NCBI GenBank assembly: GCA_024742755.1
Contig: JANSXW010000007.1
Span: 1-64,000 of the forward strand
Direction: 5' to 3'
Source: a bacterium
GTDB lineage: Bacteria; Bacteroidota; Bacteroidia; Chitinophagales; Saprospiraceae
Length of the DNA: 64,000 nucleotides
Shown: positions 61,031 to 64,000 of the stretch, one piece after another
Numbering within the stretch: the stretch's first letter is position 1
Layout: the number at the start of each line of letters is the position of its first letter
The notes under the pieces: model-generated
What the model was told of the DNA's origin: nothing
The model's input: the letters and a program-made list of their open reading frames with translations, nothing else
The model's database searches: none
Made by a program: the position numbers and the translations under genes

Positions 61031-63598
61031 CTACCACGCATCAGGGGGTACGATCACCTCTAAAGCCTGCCCATACCGGCTGGGCAAAAACAGGATTTCA
61101 ACGTACCCTGTATGCTCTGCTTCCTCCAATTTTGGTGGTATCGCCTTAACCGATATCCAATACCGCCCGGGGGCTATCCCAGTAAACGAAAAATAGCCAT
61201 CTGGCTCCGGAGTAGTTTGTGCGGTTAATTCCCCGTTGGCATTATACAGGTAAAGACGGGTATCAGGCAACCTGCGTTCTTGCGTTTGCCGATCTAAAGG
61301 CAAATACCCGAAAGCCTCATGAAATGGCAAAATCGGCACCGCTACTGTTTTGTACTGATTCGGATCAGGTACGACTCTAATCATATCCCAGGCTGGTTTC
61401 CAGAAAATATCTTCAAAGAAACCAGCGGAAAGACTTATTTGAGCCCCTTCCGATGCACTTAGCCCACTAATCAGCAGCACCGTGTCCTTTGTCTGTACGG
61501 TTACCTTACCCCTTCGAATGCCTGCTTCCAGTCCTTCAGCAGCATACTCCCCCTCATCCCAGTGATGATTATGATTGTTGTCTACGAACGGGCGCAGCAA
61601 AATGCCTGAGCGATTCTTCGACGACTCTGCCTGCCAATCAAGCCCTTCCCTGAAACCACTGTAAAATACACTACCGGAGACGGATTGGTTCAGAGACATT
61701 CGTTCTCCAGACCGCATCGCATTTCCTGTGAGCTGCATCGGACCTAACGTAAGGCTATAATTCACCCCGAAGGTGTTTTGCCCCCGAGCAAAACCACGGC
61801 TAAAATTGAGCCCTGCTCTTGACCGCTTTGAAAACTGCCTGGCCAGACTGGCCCGAAGACCGTTGACCGCAAACTCCGAGAGGTTCACCAGAAAATCCCC
61901 TCTCACTGTAAAACCTTTCTTCCAGTGCTTCGACAGATTGAGCTGAGCGGCCAAACTGAGCCCTGAAAAAGCAGAATAGCTGCCCATGGCTTCCAATCGG
62001 ACGGATACCTCCCTTCGCAGTTTGGTATCCGTCCTAAGCCTGTACTGATGCCTCCAGGGCCCGGTATTCTTCATCCAGTTGCCCTGTAGCTGTATGCTGA
62101 TTTTTCGCTGCCCTAACTTTAAACCTGTTCTGAAATTGATTTCGTGCCGTTCCCGATTGGGTATAAATAAACCCTCCCAGTTTGCATTGTAACGTTCTCC
62201 ACTGTACTGTGCCGACCAGCCCTTGAATAAACGCAGCCCTAAACGAACCGACTGCCGGAACCCCGGTGCGATGCCTGCCTCTATGGATAACCGATCAGAA
62301 GGTTGCAATAAAGCTTCCACGAAATAAACCGGCAAGCCACTGCGAAAGCCGCTGTAACTTTCCAGCCCACCCCGCATCATCAAATGGGGCGTTATCCCCA
62401 TTTCAAGGTCGAGCTTATGATAGCTGCCGCTGCCCCCACGAAACAGCAGGCTGCTTTCTATCGTATACCCTGGTTTCCAGGGTTCTGGTATTTGAGCGGG
62501 CAGATAGTAGGACTCCTGATGAGTATGTTCCTCTCCGGAAGGCCCCAGTTCACGAATGGCAAACCGGTTCATTCCTGCCCGTAGCGGGATCTCAAACCTG
62601 TAGCTCCCCTTCTCACCCACTTGCTGCCAGGATAGCAGCTGATGCCCGCGGTACACCTCCACTACCCATCCCGGCACTGTGCTCCCACGGATCGTGTACA
62701 CGGGGGGAGCCTCTCGATCAGAAACGGCATCTTTCTGCAACCGTACTCCCGCCCGGGGCTGAAACAGCTGCAGCATGCCCTGCCCCTGACCCAGTATACC
62801 TGCTTCCACACCGCTAAAGTAAGTACGCTGTTGTGGCGCGTATGACCACCGCAGGTTCTGTTGTTCCCACAAAAAGGCTTGCCCCTCTGTATGCTGCAGG
62901 TTGATTAATGTACGCCCCCCCAGAAGCTCCAGCCCTGCATCTACACGGGCCTGCAAAAGCCCTTGCCCATTACCACTACTGCGCCAGTTGACCTGATAGT
63001 CTGCCCCTCCCCCTCTCAACCAGTGGCGCTGCCGGCCAATAACGGTATCAGGTATTTCGGTCCGTGCGCTTTCCTGATTGCCCAGCCTTTCCCTCGTCTT
63101 CTGTAGCCTGGCATTACGCATAACCGGCAGTTCTACGGATGGCTTCATTTTTGCCGTTAGCGAACGCAGGTCAAAAGTGGTGGGCAGCCGGAATGCACGG
63201 CCCCAGTATTCCAGCTCCATGTAGCAGCTTCCATCGCTGTGCATAGTGAGGGCGGAGGCTTCCAGCTGGAACAGGGTATCGAAAACAAATAAGGACTTTT
63301 CGGGAAAAGAAAGCTGGTAAGGATTGTCCTCCCGCAGGTAAAACCCACTAAGCGTCTGTGGCAGGGTGTCAGGGCCTACCTTAACATGGAAAGCCTGCAG
63401 CAGCGCCCGTACGGGCAGCTTGACGGTGTTGGTTTCAAGATCAATCAGGGCAGACACATTGAATGCGCCAGCTTCCTCGACCTCCAGGCGCAGCACAAAT
63501 TCTTCTTCCGATGCCTGTGCCCGGGCCTTCCCCTGCAGGGCTGCCAAAAGTAACAGTACAAAACCAATGCGAAGTATGCCGTGAGCGAAAAAAGGCAT
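61031..63598 (-). CDS. Outer membrane usher-like protein
   Basis: 855 residues with a signal peptide (LLLLAALQGKARAQ). An N-terminal beta domain (about 35-160, TVKLPVRALLQAFHVKVG) resembles the stalk-like or peptidase-inhibitor type domains of alternate ushers. A large barrel region follows with many amphipathic strands, and a plug-like domain at about 290-355 (PGWVVEVYRGHQLLSWQQVG, RFEIPLRAGMNRFAIREL) is very like that of CS1/TcfC-type ushers. Near the C-terminus are LLRPFVDNNHNHHWDEGEY, a signature of ushers, and a carboxypeptidase-like domain (FSFTGIAPGRYWISV). It lies 6 bp after the DUF4402 subunit gene. Ushers secrete and anchor pilins; the chaperone is not seen in the window. Confidence 0.75.
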   Translation of the reverse strand: MPFFAHGILRIGFVLLLLAALQGKARAQASEEEFVLRLEVEEAGAFNVSALIDLETNTVKLPVRALLQAFHVKVGPDTLPQTLSGFYLREDNPYQLSFPEKSLFVFDTLFQLEASALTMHSDGSCYMELEYWGRAFRLPTTFDLRSLTAKMKPSVELPVMRNARLQKTRERLGNQESARTEIPDTVIGRQRHWLRGGGADYQVNWRSSGNGQGLLQARVDAGLELLGGRTLINLQHTEGQAFLWEQQNLRWSYAPQQRTYFSGVEAGILGQGQGMLQLFQPRAGVRLQKDAVSDREAPPVYTIRGSTVPGWVVEVYRGHQLLSWQQVGEKGSYRFEIPLRAGMNRFAIRELGPSGEEHTHQESYYLPAQIPEPWKPGYTIESSLLFRGGSGSYHKLDLEMGITPHLMMRGGLESYSGFRSGLPVYFVEALLQPSDRLSIEAGIAPGFRQSVRLGLRLFKGWSAQYSGERYNANWEGLFIPNRERHEINFRTGLKLGQRKISIQLQGNWMKNTGPWRHQYRLRTDTKLRREVSVRLEAMGSYSAFSGLSLAAQLNLSKHWKKGFTVRGDFLVNLSEFAVNGLRASLARQFSKRSRAGLNFSRGFARGQNTFGVNYSLTLGPMQLTGNAMRSGERMSLNQSVSGSVFYSGFREGLDWQAESSKNRSGILLRPFVDNNHNHHWDEGEYAAEGLEAGIRRGKVTVQTKDTVLLISGLSASEGAQISLSAGFFEDIFWKPAWDMIRVVPDPNQYKTVAVPILPFHEAFGYLPLDRQTQERRLPDTRLYLYNANGELTAQTTPEPDGYFSFTGIAPGRYWISVKAIPPKLEEAEHTGYVEILFLPSRYGQALEVIVPPDAW

Positions 63599-63604
63599 AG
63601 CGGC

Positions 63605-64000
63605 TTAATTGGTGACTGTGACCCGAAGCAGCATCCGGATAACTCCACCCGGACGGATACCAGAAGGGACTAATAGCCGGCCTCCAATACGCAACTTGCA
63701 TCCGGCCCCTGTACCGCCCGTGCAGTCCACTTCCCATTCAGGTTCAAAGAGGGCACCATAAGTAGCAGGCCATTCTTCTGCGGTGACTTGTATATTTGGC
63801 AGCCGCCCACCCGGCGGCAGACAACCGTTTATATGGAGAATAGCCGGGCGTACACCAGCACCAACCGAAATCAGCCCTCCTGATACAGAGACCTCCCCGG
63901 CAGGGCTAAGCTGCAAGACACCGCCCTCTTCTCCTGCGTACAACTGCCCAAGACCGAGTTCCTGAGCGACCCAAAGAGAGGCGTTCACACCCGTATTAGA
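63605..64000 (-). CDS. DUF4402 family pilin-like subunit, 3' part of the gene
   Basis: The frame is open to the right edge of the window, so the N-terminus and signal peptide are missing. The 131 visible residues show LGLGQLYAGEEGGVLQLSP, VSVSGGLISVGAGVRPA and GCKLRIGGRLLVPSGIRPGG, the strand pattern of DUF4402. This family has a pilin-like beta fold and lies next to usher and chaperone genes in other bacteria. A Cys pair (INGCL, VDCTG) and GAGC could form disulfides. It ends 6 bp before the usher-like gene. Confidence 0.72.
   Translation of the reverse strand, partial: SNTGVNASLWVAQELGLGQLYAGEEGGVLQLSPAGEVSVSGGLISVGAGVRPAILHINGCLPPGGRLPNIQVTAEEWPATYGALFEPEWEVDCTGGTGAGCKLRIGGRLLVPSGIRPGGVIRMLLRVTVTN

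Overview
The window looks like a chromosome piece from a Bacteroidota bacterium, most likely a marine or aquatic Saprospiria (Lewinella/Phaeodactylibacter-like). The evidence is a SusC/SusD pair, several proteins with type IX secretion (T9SS) C-terminal sorting domains, an EAD11 domain, a TAnnTTTG-type promoter and a 49-residue Lys/Cys-rich protein that resembles ones from this group. No rRNA or tRNA gene and no CRISPR array was seen, so the assignment rests on gene content alone.

Layout. 1-4.3 kb: end of a T9SS-sorted repeat protein, a DUF4058 gene between 33-bp inverted repeats, a small membrane protein, and an AAA-ATPase/DUF1703 gene broken by one in-frame stop. 4.4-7.7 kb: metal homeostasis cluster (MerC-like protein, CobW/ZigA GTPase, DUF1826, an exported CxxC protein and a His-rich lipoprotein) with two identical-type palindromes in the divergent promoter. 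7.8-10.2 kb: ECF sigma factor, an overlapping membrane partner, and a lipoprotein. 10.4-19.1 kb: an arsenic region in two parts, arsR-DUF6428-arsC-acr3 for inorganic arsenic and arsR-arsE-like-permease-arsF-arsG for organic arsenicals. Between them lie a Uma2 gene, a Uma2 remnant and a CPA2 cation/proton antiporter. 19.1-23.5 kb: two more Uma2 genes, an EAD11-TPR protein, Dps, and a membrane protein with a possible N-terminal HTH and three 10-bp repeats at its promoter. 23.5-34.9 kb: a nutrient uptake locus of DASS transporter, SusC, SusD, SGNH hydrolase, two lipoproteins (one an alpha/beta hydrolase) and an MFS transporter.

34.9-39.9 kb is a rearranged AT-rich patch: a duplicated segment, a decayed insertion sequence with an amber stop in its transposase, and two small exported proteins of foreign-looking base composition. 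39.9-45 kb: dabB-dabA inorganic carbon uptake operon divergent from a LysR regulator. 45-55 kb: housekeeping and lipid genes (RlmI-type methyltransferase, BioD-like/DRTGG ATPase, acyl-CoA ligase, a KAS III-like enzyme lacking two of three catalytic residues), a TonB-dependent receptor, the 49-aa protein, a methyltransferase and a Smr-domain protein. 55-64 kb: a TPR/HTH membrane sensor, two large secreted proteins without recognised function, and an outer-membrane usher-like protein downstream of a DUF4402 (pilin-like) subunit. That last pair, cut by the window end, is the best candidate for a poorly described system.
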